From NCBI GenBank assembly GCA_031769625.1, contig JAUIMM010000696.1, positions 744,001 through 808,000 on the forward strand: 64,000 bases of DNA, in the 5' to 3' direction. The notes beneath the pieces are model-generated. The model was given only the letters and a program-made list of their open reading frames with translations, was not told the origin of the DNA and ran no database searches. Below, in pieces: positions 37,635-50,309 of the stretch. Source of the DNA: Taudactylus pleione. Lineage: Eukaryota > Chordata > Amphibia > Anura > Myobatrachidae. The first letter of the stretch is position 1. Every line of letters begins with the position of its first letter. Made by a program: the position numbers and the translations under genes.

Positions 37635-40600
37635 CTTTAAATGCTTGCAGTTATCCATCCATGTGGTCTACAATTATTGGATTAGTATGGCTGGAAAGAG
37701 CTTGTTCTGAGCTACATTGACACCAAATTTTGGGCCATTTTGACAGAAAGGTGGTGTAGAAACAACAGGTCAAAGAAAGTATTCCTAGGCTACTTCGGTC
37801 CACTTTAAGTCAATGGAGATTTTTATTTGCTTTAAATGCTTGCAGTTATCGATCCATGTGGTCTACAATTATAGAACTAGTATGACTGGGAAGAGCTTGT
37901 TCTGAGTTACAATCACACAAAATTTTGGGCCATTTTGACAGTAAGGTGGTGTAGAAACAGCAGGTCAAAGAAAGGGTTCCTAGGCTCCTTCGCTCCACTT
38001 TAAGTCAATGGAGATTTTAATTTGCTTTAAATGCTTGCAGTTATCGATCCATGTGGTCTACAGATATAGGACTAGTATGGCTGGAAAGAACTTGTTCTGA
38101 GCTACATTGACACCTAATTTCAGGCCATTTTGACAGTAAGGTGGTGTAGAAACAGCAGGTCAAAGAAAGTATTCCTAGGCTACTTTGGTCCACTTTAAGT
38201 CAATGGAGATTTTGATTTGCTTTAAATGCTTGCAGTTATCGATCCATGTGGTCTACAATTATTGGATTAGGATGGCTGGAAAGAGCTTGTTCTGAGCTAC
38301 ATTGACACCAAATTTCGGGCCATTTTGATCAGAAGGTGGTGTAGAAACAGCAGGTCAAAGAAAGTATTCCTAGGCTACTTCGGTCCACTTTAAGTCAATG
38401 GAGATTTTTATTTGCTTTAAATGCTTGCAGTTATCGATCCATGTGGTCTACAATTATAGGACTAGTATGACTGGAAAAAGCTTGTTATGAGTTACAATCA
38501 CACAAAATTTCGGGCCATTTTGACAGTAAGGTGGTGTAGAAACAGCAGGTCAAAGAAAGGGTTCCTAGGTTCCTTCGCTCCACTTTAAGTCAATGGAGAT
38601 TTTAATTTGATTTAAATGCTTGCAGTTATCAATCCATGTGGTCTACAGATATAGGACTAGTATGTCTGGAAAGAACTTGTTCTGACCTACATTGACACCT
38701 AATTTCGGGCCATTTTGACAGTAAGATGGTGTAGAAACAGCAGGTCAAAGAAAGTATTCCTAGGCTACTTTGGTCCACTTTAAGTCAATGGAGATTTTGA
38801 TTTGCTTTAAATGCTTGCAGTTATCGATCCATGTGGTCTACAATTATTGGATTAGTATGGCTGGAAAGAGCTTGTTCTGAGCTACACTGAAACCAAATTT
38901 CGGGCCATTTTGATCAGAAGGTGGTGTAGAAACAGCAGGACAAAGAAAGTATTCCTAGGCTACTTCGGTCCACTTTAAGTCAATGGAGATTTTTATTTGC
39001 TTTAAATGCTTGCAGTTATCGATCCATGTGGTCTACAATTATAGGACTAGTATGACTGGAAAAAGCTTGTTCTGAGTTACAATCACACAAAATTTCGGGC
39101 CATTTTGACAGTAAGGTGGTGTAGAAACAGCAGGTCAAAGAAAGGGTTCCTAGGCTCCTTCGCTCCACTTTAAGTCAATGGAGATTTTGATTTGCTTTAA
39201 ATGCTTGCAGTTATCGATCCATGTGGTCTACAATTATAGGACTAGTATGACTGGAAAGAGCTTGTTCTGATTTACAATCACACAAAATTTCGGGCCATTT
39301 TGACAGTAAGGTGGTGTAGAAACAGCAGGTCAAAGAAAGTATTCCTAGGCTACTTCGGTCCACTTTAAGTCAATGGAGATTTTTATTTGCTTTAAATGCT
39401 TGCAGTTATCCATCCATGTTGTCTACAATTATTGGATTAGTATGGCTGGAAAGCGCTTGTTCTGAGCTACATTGACACCAAATTTCGGGCCATTTTGATC
39501 AGAAGGTGGTGTAGAAACAGCAGGTCAAAGAAAGTATTCCTAGGCTACTTCGGTCCACTTTAAGTCAATGGAGATTTTTATTTGCTTTAAATGCTTGCAG
39601 TTATCGATCCATGTGGTCTACAATTATAGGACTAGTATGACAGGAAAAAGCTTGTTCTGAGTTACAATCACACAAAATTTCGGGCCATTTTGACAGTAAG
39701 GTGGTGTAGAAACAGCAGGTCAAAGAAAGTATTCCTAGGCTACTTCGGTCCACTTTAAGTCAATGGAGATTTTTATTTGCTTTAAATGCTTGCAGTTATC
39801 GATGCATGTGGTCTACAATTATAGAACTAGTATGACTGGGAAGAGCTTCTTCTGAGTTACAATCACACAAAATTTTGGGCCATTTTGACAGTAAGGTGGT
39901 GTAGAAACAGCAGGTCAAAGAAAGGGTTCCTAGGCTCCTTCGCTCCACTTTAAGTCAATGGAGATTTTAATTTGCTTTAAATGCTTGCAGTTATCGATCC
40001 ATGTGGTCTACAATTATAGGACTAGTATGACTGGAAAGAGCTTGTTCTGAGCTACATTGACACCAAATTTCGGGCCATTTTGATCAGAAGGTGGTGTAGA
40101 AACAGCAGGTTAAAGAAAGTATTCCTAGGCTACTTCGGTCCACTTTAAGTCAATGGAGATTTTAATTTGCTTTAAATGCTTGCAGTTATCGATCCATGTG
40201 GTCTACAATTATAGGACTAGTATGACTGGAAAGAGCTTGTTCTGAGTTACAATCACACAAAATTTTGGGCCATTTTGACAGTAAGGTGGTGTAGAAACAG
40301 CAGGTCAAAGAAAGTATTCCTAGGCTACTTCGGTCCACTTTAAGTCAATGGAGATTTTTATTTGCTTTAAATGCTTGCAGTTATCCATCCATGTGGTCTA
40401 CAATTATTGGATTAGTATGGCTGGAAAGAGCTTGTTCTGAGCTACATTGACACCAAATTTTGGGCCATTTTGACAGAAAGGTGGTGTAGAAACAACAGGT
40501 CAAAGAAAGTATTCCTAGGCTACTTCGGTCCACTTTAAGTCAATGGAGATTTTTATTTGCTTTAAATGCTTGCAGTTATCGATCCATGTGGTCTACAATT

Positions 40601-41534
40601 ATAGAACTAGTATGACTGGGAATAGCTTGTTCTGAGTTACAATCACACAAAATTTTGGGCCATTTTGACAGTAAGGTGGTGTAGAAACAGCAGGTCAAAG
40701 AAAGGGTTCCTAGGCTCCTTCGCTGCACTTTAAGTCAATGGAGATTTTAATTTGCTTTAAATGCTTGCAGTTATCGATCCATGTGGTCTACAGATATAGG
40801 ACTAGTATGGCTGGAAAGAACTTGTTCTGAGCTACATTGACACCTAATTTCAGGCCATTTTGACAGTAAGGTGGTGTAGAAACAGCAGGTCAAAGAAAGT
40901 ACTCCTAGGCTACTTTGGTCCACTTTAAGTCAATGGAGATTTTGATTTGCTTTAAATGCTTGCAGTTATCGATCCATGTGGTCTACAATTATTGGATTAG
41001 TATGGCTGGAAAGAGCTTGTTCTGAGCTACATTGACACCAAATTTCGGGCCATTTTGATCAGAAGGTGGTGTAGAAACAGCAGGTCAAAGAAAGTATTCC
41101 TAGGCTACTTCGGTCCACTTTAAGTCAATGGAGATTTTTATTTGCTTTAAATGCTTGCAGTTATCGATCCATGTGGTCTACAATTATAGGACTAGTATGA
41201 CTGGAAAAAGCTTGTTCTGAGTTACAATCACACAAAATTTCGGGCCATTTTGACAGTAAGGTGGTGTAGAAACAGCAGGTCAAAGAAAGGGTTCCTAGGC
41301 TCCTTCGCTCCACTTTAAGTCAATGGAGATTTTGATTTGATTTAAATGCTTGCAGTTATCGATCCATGTGGTCTACAATTATAGGACTAGTATGGCTGGA
41401 AAGTGCTTGTTCTGAGCTACATTGACACCAAATTTCGGGCCATTTTGATCAGAAGGTGGTGTAGAAACAGCAGGTCAAAGAAAGTATTCCTAGGCTACTT
41501 CGGTCCACTTTAAGTCAATGGAGATTTTTATTTG

Positions 41535-41730
41535 CTTTAAATGCTTGCAGTTATCGATCCATGTGGTCTACAATTATAGGACTAGTATGACTGGAAAAAG
41601 CTTGTTCTGAGTTACAATCACACAAAATTTTGGGCCATTTTGACAGTAAGGTGGTGTAGAAACAGCAGGTCTAAAAAAGGGTTCCTAGGCTCCTTCGGTC
41701 CACTTTTAAGTCAATGGAGATTATTATTTG
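41535..41730. repeat. 196-bp mJ monomer with one-base insertion
   Basis: The near-invariant word cactttaag reads cacttttaag at 41701-41710: one extra t in a t run. This is the only insertion I found in the window. It restores the register shifted at 37471. The neighbours (mT at 41340, mK at 41731) are ordinary. Confidence 0.93.
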
Positions 41731-42315
41731 CTTTAAATGCTTGCAGTTATCCATCCATGTGGTCTACAATTATTGGATTAGTATGGCTGGAAAGAGCTTG
41801 TTCTGAGCTACATTGACACCAAATTTTGGGCCATTTTGACAGAAAGGTGGTGTAGAAACAACAGGTCAAAGAAAGTATTCCTAGGCTACTTCGGTCCACT
41901 TTAAGTCAATGGAGATTTTTATTTGCTTTAAATGCTTGCAGTTATCGATCCATGTGGTTTACAATTATAGAACTAGTATGACTGGGAAGAGCTTGTTCTG
42001 AGTTACAATCACACAAAATTTTGGGCCATTTTGACAGTAAGGTGGTGTAGAAACAGCAGGTCAAAGAAAGGGTTCCTAGGCTCCTTCGCTCCACTTTAAG
42101 TCAATGGAGATTTTAATTTGCTTTAAATGCTTGCAGTTATCGATCCATGTGGTCTACAGATATAGGACTAGTATGGCTGGAAAGAACTTGTTCTGAGCTA
42201 CATTGACACCTAAGTTCAGGCCATTTTGACAGTAAGGTGGTGTAGAAACAGCAGGTCAAAGAAAGTATTCCTAGGCTACTTTGGTCCACTTTAAGTCAAT
42301 GGAGATTTTGATTTG

Positions 42316-42509
42316 CTTTAAATGCTTGCAGTTATCGATCCTTGTGTCTACAATTATAGGTCTAGTATGACTGGAAAGAGCTTGTTCTGAGTTACAATCA
42401 CACAAAATTTTGGGCCATTTTGACAGTAAGGTGGTGTAGAAACAGCAGGTCAAAGAAAGTATTCCTAGGCTACTTCGGTCCACTTTAAGTCAATGGAGAT
42501 TTTTATTTG
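42316..42509. repeat. 194-bp mW monomer, second copy of the deletion
   Basis: It has the same cttgtgtc deletion as the mW at 37441, 4875 bp upstream, with the same flanking mN (taagttcagg). Here it is followed by mJ-mK instead of mK-mL, so the two copies share a left flank but not a right flank. From here to the end of the window the register stays one base short. Confidence 0.92.
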
Positions 42510-44152
42510 CTTTAAATGCTTGCAGTTATCGATCCATGTGGTCTACAATTATAGGACTAGTATGACTGGAAAAAGCTTGTTCTGAGTTACAATCACACAA
42601 AATTTCGGGCCATTTTGACAGTAAGGTGGTGTAGAAACAGCAGGTCTAAAAAAGGGTTCCTAGGCTCCTTCGGTCCACTTTAAGTCAATGGAGATTATTA
42701 TTTGCTTTAAATGCTTGCAGTTATCCATCCATGTGGTCTACAATTATTGGATTAGTATGGCTGGAAAGAGCTTGTTCTGAGCTACATTGACACCAAATTT
42801 TGGGCCATTTTGACAGAAAGGTGGTGTAGAAACAACAGGTCAAAGAAAGTATTCCTAGGCTACTTCGGTCCACTTTAAGTCAATGGAGATTTTTATTTGC
42901 TTTAAATGCTTGCAGTTATCGATCCATGTGGTCTACAATTATAGAACTAGTATGACTGGGAAGAGCTTGTTCTGAGTTACAAACACACAAAATTTCGGGC
43001 CATTTTGACAGTAAGGTGGTGTAGAAACAGCAGGTCAAAGAAAGGGTTCCTAGGTTCCTTCGCTCCACTTTAAGTCAATGGAGATTTTAATTTGCTTTAA
43101 ATGCTTGCAGTTATCAATCCATGTGGTCTACAGATATAGGACTAGTATGTCTGGAAAGAACTTGTTCTGACCTACATTGACACCTAATTTCGGGCCATTT
43201 TGACAGTAAGATGGTGTAGAAACAGCAGGTCAAAGAAAGTATTCCTAGGCTACTTTGGTCCACTTTAAGTCAATGGAGATTTTGATTTGCTTTAAATGCT
43301 TGCAGTTATCGATCCATGTGGTCTACAATTATAGGACTAGTATGACTGGAAAGAGCTTGTTCTGAGTTACAATCACACAAAATTTCAGGCCATTTTGACA
43401 GTAAGGTGGTGTAGAAACAGCAGGTCAAAGAAAGTATTCCTAGGCTACTTCGGTCCACTTTAAGTCAATGGAGATTTTTATTTGCTTTAAATGCTTGCAG
43501 TTATCCATCCATGTTGTCTACAATTATTGGATTAGTATGGCTGGAAAGAGCTTGTTCTGAGCTACATTGACACCAAATTCCGGGCCATTTTGATCAGAAG
43601 GTGGTGTAGAAACAGCAGGTCAAAGAAAGTATTCCTAGGCTACTTCGGTCCACTTTAAGTCAATGGAGATTTTTATTTGCTTTAAATGCTTGCAGTTATC
43701 GATCCATGTGGTCTACAATTATAGGACTAGTATGACTGGAAAAAGCTTGTTCTGAGTTACAATCACACAAAATTTCGGGCCATTTTGACAGTAAGGTGGT
43801 GTAGAAACAGCAGGTCTAAAAAAGGGTTCCTAGGCTCCTTCGGTCCACTTTAAGTCAATGGAGATTATTATTTGCATTAAATGCTTGCAGTTATCCATCC
43901 ATGTGGTCTACAATTATTGGATTAGTATGGCTGGAAAGAGCTTGTTCTGAGCTACATTGACACCAAATTTTGGGCCATTTTGACAGAAAGGTGGTGTAGA
44001 AACAACAGGTCAAAGAAAGTATTCCTAGGCTACTTCGGTCCACTTTAAGTCAATGGAGATTTTTATTTGCTTTATATGCTTGCAGTTATCGATGCATGTG
44101 GTCTACAATTATAGAACTAGTATGACTGGGAAGAGCTTGTTCTGAGTTACAA

Positions 44153-46895
44153 TCACACAAAATTTTGGGCCATTTTGACAGTAAGGTGGTGTAGAAACAG
44201 CAGGTCAAAGAAAGGGTTCCTAGGCTCCTTCGCTCCACTTTAAGTCAATGGAGATTTTAATTTGCTTTAAATGCTTGAAGTTATCGATCCATGTGGTCTA
44301 CAATTATAGGACTAGTATGACTGGAAAGAGCTTGTTCTGAGCTACATTGACACCAAATTTCGGGCTATTTTGATCAGAAGGTGGTGTAGAAACAGCAGGT
44401 TAAAGAAAGTATTCCTAGGCTACTTCTGTCCACTTTAAGTCAATGGAGATTTTAATTTGCTTTAAATGCTTGAAGTTATCGATCCATGTGGTCTACAATT
44501 ATAGGACTAGTATGACTGGAAAGAGCTTGTTCTGAGCTACATTGACACCAAATTTTGGGCCATTTTGACAGTAAGATGGTGTAGAAACAGCAGGTCAAAG
44601 AAAGTATTCCTAGACTACTTCGGTCCACTTTAAGTCAATGGAGATTTTTATTTGCTTTAAATGCTTGCAGTTATCCATCCATGTTTTCTACAATTATAGG
44701 ACTAGTATGACTGGAAAGAGCTTTTTCTGAGTTACAATCACACAAAATTTCGGGCCATTTTGACAGTAAGGTGGTGTAGAAACAGCAGGTCAAAGAAAGT
44801 ATTCCTAGACTACTTCAGTCCACTTTAAGTCAATGGAGATTTTTATTTGCTTTAAATGCTTGCAGTTATCCATCCATGTTGTCTACAATTATTGGATTAG
44901 TATGGCTGGAAAGAGCTTGTTCTGAGCTACATTGACACCAAATTTTGGGCCATTTTGGTCAGAAGGTGGTGTAGAAACAGCAGGTCAAAGAAAGTATTCC
45001 TAGGCTACTTCGGTCCACTTTAAGTCAATGGAGATTTTTATTTGCTTTAAATGCTTGCAGTTATCGATCCATGTGGTCTACAATTATAGGACTAGTATGA
45101 CTGGAAAAAGCTTGTTCTGAGTTACAATCACACAAAATTTCGGGCCATTTTGACAGTAAGGTGGTGTAGAAACAGCAGGTCTAAAAAAGGGTTCCTAGGC
45201 TCCTTCGGTCCACTTTAAGTCAATGGAGATTATTATTTGCATTAAATGCTTGCAGTTATCCATCCATGTGGTCTACAATTATTGGATTAGTATGGCTGGA
45301 AAGAGCTTGTTCTGAGCTACATTGACACCAAATTTTGGGCCATTTTGACAGAAAGGTGGTGTAGAAACAACAGGTCAAAGAAAGTATTCCTAGGCTACTT
45401 CGGTCCACTTTAAGTCAATGGAGATTTTTATTTGCTTTAAATGCTTGCAGTTATCGATCCATGTGGTCTACAATTATAGAACTAGTATGACTGGGAAGAG
45501 CTTGTTCTGAGTTACAAACACACAAAATTTTGGGCCATTTTGACAGTAAGGTGGTGTAGAAACAGCAGGTCAAAGAAAGGGTTCCTAGGCTCCTTCGCTC
45601 CACTTTAAGTCAATGGAGATTTTAATTTGCTTTAAATGCTTGAAGTTATCGATCCATGTGGTCTACAATTATAGGACTAGTATGACTGGAAAGAGCTTGT
45701 TCTGAGCTACATTGACACCAAATTTCGGGCTATTTTGATCAGAAGGTGGTGTAGAAACAGCAGGTTAAAGAAAGTATTCCTAGGCTACTTCTGTCCACTT
45801 TAAGTCAATGGAGATTTTAATTTGCTTTAAATGCTTGAAGTTATCGATCCATGTGGTCTACAATTATAGGACTAGTATGACTGGAAAGAGCTTGTTCTGA
45901 GCTACATTGACACCAAATTTTGGGCCATTTTGACAGTAAGATGGTGTAGAAACAGCAGGTCAAAGAAAGTATTCCTAGACTACTTCGGTCCACTTTAAGT
46001 CAATGGAGATTTTTATTTGCTTTAAATGCTTGCAGTTATCCATCCATGTTTTCTACAATTATAGGACTAGTATGACTGGAAAGAGCTTGTTCTGAGTTAC
46101 AATCACACAAAATTTCGGGCCATTTTGACAGTAAGGTGGTGTAGAAACAGCAGGTCAAAGAAAGTATTCCTAGACTACTTCGGTCCACTTTAAGTCAATG
46201 GAGATTTTTATTTGCTTTAAATGCTTGCAGTTATCCATCCATGTTGTCTACAATTATTGGATTAGTATGGCTGGAAAGAGCTTGTTCTGAGCTACATTGA
46301 CACCAAATTTCGGGCCATTTTGGTCAGAAGGTGGTGTAGAAACAGCAGGTCAAAGAAAGTATTCCTAGGCTACTTCGGTCCACTTTAAGTCAATGGAGAT
46401 TTTTATTTGCTTTAAATGCTTGCAGTTATCGATCCATGTGGTCTACAATTATAGGACTAGTATGACTGGAAAAAGCTTGTTCTGAGTTACAATCACACAA
46501 AATTTCGGGCCATTTTGACAGTAAGGTGGTGTAGAAACAGCAGGTCTAAAAAAGGGTTCCTAGGCTCCTTCGGTCCACTTTAAGTCAATGGAGATTATTA
46601 TTTGCATTAAATGCTTGCAGTTATCCATCCATGTGGTCTACAATTATTGGATTAGTATGGCTGGAAAGAGCTTGTTCTGAGCTACATTGACACCAAATTT
46701 TGGGCCATTTTGACAGAAAGGTGGTGTAGAAACAACAGGTCAAAGAAAGTATTCCTAGGCTACTTCGGTCCACTTTAAGTCAATGGAGATTTTTATTTGC
46801 TTTAAATGCTTGCAGTTATCGATCCATGTGGTCTACAATTATAGAACTAGTATGACTGGGAAGAGCTTGTTCTGAGTTACAAACACACAAAATTT
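44153..46895. repeat. 7-monomer tandem duplication, 1365-bp unit twice
   Basis: The unit mQ-mA-mB-mC-mJ-mK-mL occurs at 44265 and 45630. Private marks are shared: ttgaag in mQ and mA (44265, 44460, 45630, 45825), catgttttc in mB (44655 and 46020) and tggtcag in mC (44850 and 46215). The crossover is recorded in the hybrid monomer at 45435, which places the units at about 44154-45518 and 45519-46883. Differences include ctttttctg and ttcagtcc in the first copy only. Confidence 0.9.
45435..45629. repeat. Hybrid monomer at the joint of the 7-monomer duplication
   Basis: The left part carries cgatccatg and caaacac, as in the mL at 46800. The right part carries attttggg and ctccttcgctcc followed by an mQ with ttgaag, as after the mP at 44070. 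The switch lies between monomer positions 85 and 96 (about 45519-45530), where both parents read the same. Length is 195 bp. Confidence 0.87.
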
Positions 46896-47774
46896 CGGGC
46901 CATTTTGACAGTAAGGTGGTGTAGAAACAGCAGGTCAAAGAAAGGGTTCCTAGGTTCCTTCACTCCACTTTAAGTCAATGGAGATTTTAATTTGCTTTAA
47001 ATGCTTGCAGTTATCAATCCATGTGGTCTACAGATATAGGACTAGTATGTCTGGAAAGAACTTGTTCTGACCTACATTGACACCTAATTTCGGGCCATTT
47101 TGACAGTAAGATGGTGTAGAAACAGCAGGTCAAAGAAAGTATTCCTAGGCTACTTTGGTCCACTTTAAGTCAATGGAGATTTTGATTTGCTTTAAATGCT
47201 TGCAGTTATCGATCCATGTGGTCTACAATTATAGGACTAGTATGACTGGAAAGAGCTTGTTCTGAGTTACAATCACACAAAATTTCGGGCCATTTTGACA
47301 GTAAGGTGGTGTAGAAACAGCAGGTCAAAGAAAGTATTCCTAGGCTACTTCGGTCCACTTTAAGTCAATGGAGATTTTTATTTGCTTTAAATGCTTGCAG
47401 TTATCCATCCATGTTGTCTACAATTATTGGATTAGTATGGCTGGAAAGAGCTTGTTCTGAGCTACATTGACACCAAATTCCGGGCCATTTTGATAAGAAG
47501 GTGGTGTAGAAACAGCAGGTCAAAGAAAGTATTCCTAGGCTACTTCGGTCCACTTTAAGTCAATGGAGATTTTTATTTGCTTTAAATGCTTGCAGTTATC
47601 GATCCATGTGGTCTACAATTATAGGACTAGTATGACTGGAAAAAGCTTGTTCTGAGTTACAATCACACAAAATTTCGGGCCATTTTGACAGTAAGGTGGT
47701 GTAGAAACAGCAGGTCTAAAAAAGGGTTCCTAGGCTCCTTCGGTCCACTTTAAGTCAATGGAGATTATTATTTG

Positions 47775-47969
47775 CATTAAATGCTTGCAGTTATCCATCC
47801 ATGTGGTCTACAATTATTGGATTAGTATGGCTGGAAAGAGCTTGTTCTGAGCTACATTGACACCAAATTTTGGGCCATTTTGACAGTAAGATGGTGTAGA
47901 AACAGCAGGTCAAAGAAAGTATTCCTAGGCTACTTTGGTCCACTTTAAGTCAATGGAGATTTTGATTTG
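47775..47969. repeat. Hybrid mK/mA monomer and family switch
   Basis: The front is mK following mJ (cattaaatg, ccatccatgtgg, attttggg); the rear is mA (cagtaagatgg, aacagcagg, ctactttgg, ttttgatttg). It leads into an mB variant at 47970 with gcctac, tctggccaa and ggttaaag, then an mA at 48165. This is the point where the second HOR family gives way to the third. Confidence 0.82.
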
Positions 47970-48164
47970 CTTTAAATGCTTGCAGTTATCGATCCATGTG
48001 GCCTACAATTATAGGACTAGTATGACTGGAAAGAGCTTGTTCTGAGTTACAATCACACAAAATTTCTGGCCAATTTGACAGTAAGGTGGTGTAGAAACAG
48101 CAGGTTAAAGAAAGTATTCCTAGGCTACTTCGGTCCACTTTAAGTCAATGGAGATTTTAATTTG

Positions 48165-50309
48165 CTTTAAATGCTTACAGTTATCGATCCATGTGGTCTA
48201 CAATTATAGGACTAGTATGACTGGAAAGAGCTTGTTCTGAGCTACATTGACACCAAATTTCGGGCCATTTTGACAGTAAGATGGTGTAGAAACAGCAGGT
48301 CAAAGAAAGTATTCCTAGGCTACTTTGGTCCACTTTAAGTCAATGGAGATTTTGATTTGCTTTAAATGCTTGCAGTTATCGATCCATGTGGTCTACAATT
48401 ATAGGACTAGTATGACTGGAAAGAGCTTGTTCTGAGTTACAATCACACAAAATTTCGGGCCATTTTGACAGTAAGGTGGTGTAGAAACAGCAGGTCAAAG
48501 AAAGTATTCCTAGACTACTTCGGTCCACTTTAAGTCAATGGAGATTTTTATTTGCTTTAAATGCTTGCAGTTATCCATCCATGTTGTCTACAATTATTGG
48601 ATTAGTATGGCTGGAAAGAGCTTGTTCTGAGCTACATTGACACCAAATTTCGGGCCATTTTGATCAGAAGGTGGTGTAGAAACAGCAGGTCAAAGAAAGT
48701 ATTCCTAGGCTACTTCGGTCCACTTTAAGTCAATGGAGATTTTTATTTGCTTTAAATGCTTGCAGTTATCGATCCATGTGGTCTACAATTATAGGACTAG
48801 TATGACTGGAAAAAGCTTGTTCTGAGTTACAATCACACAAAATTTCGGGCCATTTTGACAGTAAGGTGGTGTAGAAACAGCAGGTCTAAAAAAGGGTTCC
48901 TAGGCTCGTTCGGTCCACTTTAAGTCAATGGAGATTATTATTTGCATTAAATGCTTGCAGTTATCCATCCATGTGGTCTACAATTATTGGATTAGTATGG
49001 CTGGAAAGAGCTTGTTCTGAGCTACATTGACACCAAATTTTGGGCCATTTTGACAGAAAGGTGGTGTAGAAACAACAGGTCAAAGAAAGTATTCCTAGGC
49101 TACTTCGGTCCACTTTAAGTCAATGGAGATTTTTATTTGCTTTAAATGCTTGCAGTTATCGATCCATGTGGTCTACAATTATAGAACTGGTATGACTGGG
49201 AAGAGCTTGTTCTGAGTTACAATCACACAAAATTTGGGGCCATTTTGACAGTAAGGTGGTGTAGAAACAGCAGGTCAAAGAAAGGGTTCCTAGGCTCCTT
49301 CGCTCCACTTTAAGTCAATGGAGATTTTAATTTGCTTTAAATGCTTGCAGTTATCGATCCATGTGGTCTACAGATATAGGACTAGTATGGCTGGAAAGAA
49401 CTTGTTCTGAGCTACATTGACACCTAATTTCAGGCCATTTTGACAGTAAGGTGGTGTAGAAACAGCAGGTCAAAGAAAGTATTCCTAGGCTACTTTGGTC
49501 CACTTTAAGTCAATGGAGATTTTGATTTGCTTTAAATGCTTGCAGTTATCGATCCATGTGGTCTACAATTATAGGACTAGTATGACTGGAAAGAGCTTGA
49601 TCTGAGCTACATTGACACCAAATTTCGGGCCATTTTGATCAGAAGGTGGTGTAGAAACAGCAGGTTTAAGAAAGTATTCCTAGGCTACTTCGGTCCACTT
49701 TAAGTCAATGGAGATTTTAATTTGCTTTAAATGCTTGCAGTTATCGATCCATGTGGTCTACAATTATAGGACTAGTATGACTGGAAAGAGCTTGTTCTGA
49801 GTTACAATCACACAAAATTTTGGGCCATTTTGACAGTAAGGTGGTGTAGAAACAGCAGGTCAAAGAAAGTATTCCTAGGCTACTTCGGTCCACTTTAAGT
49901 CAATGGAGATTTTTATTTGCTTTAAATGCTTGCAGTTATCCATCCATGTGGTCTACAATTATTGGATTAGTATGGCTGGAAAGAGCTTGTTCTGAGCTAC
50001 ATTGACACCAAATTTTGGGCCATTTTGACAGAAAGGTGGTGTAGAAACAACAGGTCAAAGAAAGTATTCCTAGGCTACTTCGGTCCACTTTAAGTCAATG
50101 GAGATTTTTATTTGCTTTAAATGCTTGCAGTTATCGATCCATGTGGTCTACAATTATAGAACTAGTATGACTGGGAATAGCTTGTTCTGAGTTACAATCA
50201 CACAAAATTTCTGGCCAATTTGACAGTAAGGTGGTATAGAAACAGCAGGTTAAAGAAAGTATTCCTAGGCTACTTCGGTCCACTTTAAGTCAATGGAGAT
50301 TTTAATTTG
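48165..50309. repeat. Third HOR family, copy 1 (11 monomers, 2145 bp)
   Basis: Order: mA mB mC mJ mK mL mN mQ mR mK mL2. Family marks are actggtatg and atttgggg in mL (49140), ggtttaag in mQ (49530) and tctggccaa with ggttaaag in the closing mL2 (50115). The next copy starts at 50310 with mA. The mL2 monomer combines an mL1 front (gggaatagc) with the rear of the mB variant at 47970, so it is itself an old hybrid that became the standard joint before mA. Confidence 0.86.

Larger units (their letters stand above)
37635..42509. repeat. Long HOR family, copy 5 (25 monomers)
   Basis: Order: mK mL mN mD mE mF mU mE mH mI mV mP mQ mR mK mL1 mN1 mS mE mT mJ mK mL mN mW. It matches copy 4 over mD to mT but lacks mC between mV and mP and lacks the nested second round. 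mV at 39585 carries tgacagg. One mJ monomer (41535) has gained a base and the final mW (42316) has lost one, so the total is 4875 bp. Confidence 0.87.
42510..48164. repeat. Second HOR family, return block (29 monomers)
   Basis: Order: mJ mK mL mF mB mC mJ mK mP mQ mA mB mC mJ mK mL mQ mA mB mC mJ mK mL mF mB mC mJ, then an mK/mA hybrid and an mB variant. The module mJ-mK-mL-mF-mB-mC-mJ-mK, with caaacac in mL and attccggg in mC, starts at 42510 and again at 46410, 3900 bp (20 monomers) apart. The same module lies at 24571 and 28081 in the earlier block. Confidence 0.85.

Noticed and set aside
42271..42483. Second, nearly identical 70-codon reverse-strand open frame
   Set aside because: It has the same cause, the deletion at 42346 in a copy of the same mW monomer. 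It differs from the other at two residues, both from satellite base changes (one at a CpG). Duplication of the repeat, not coding constraint, explains the similarity.
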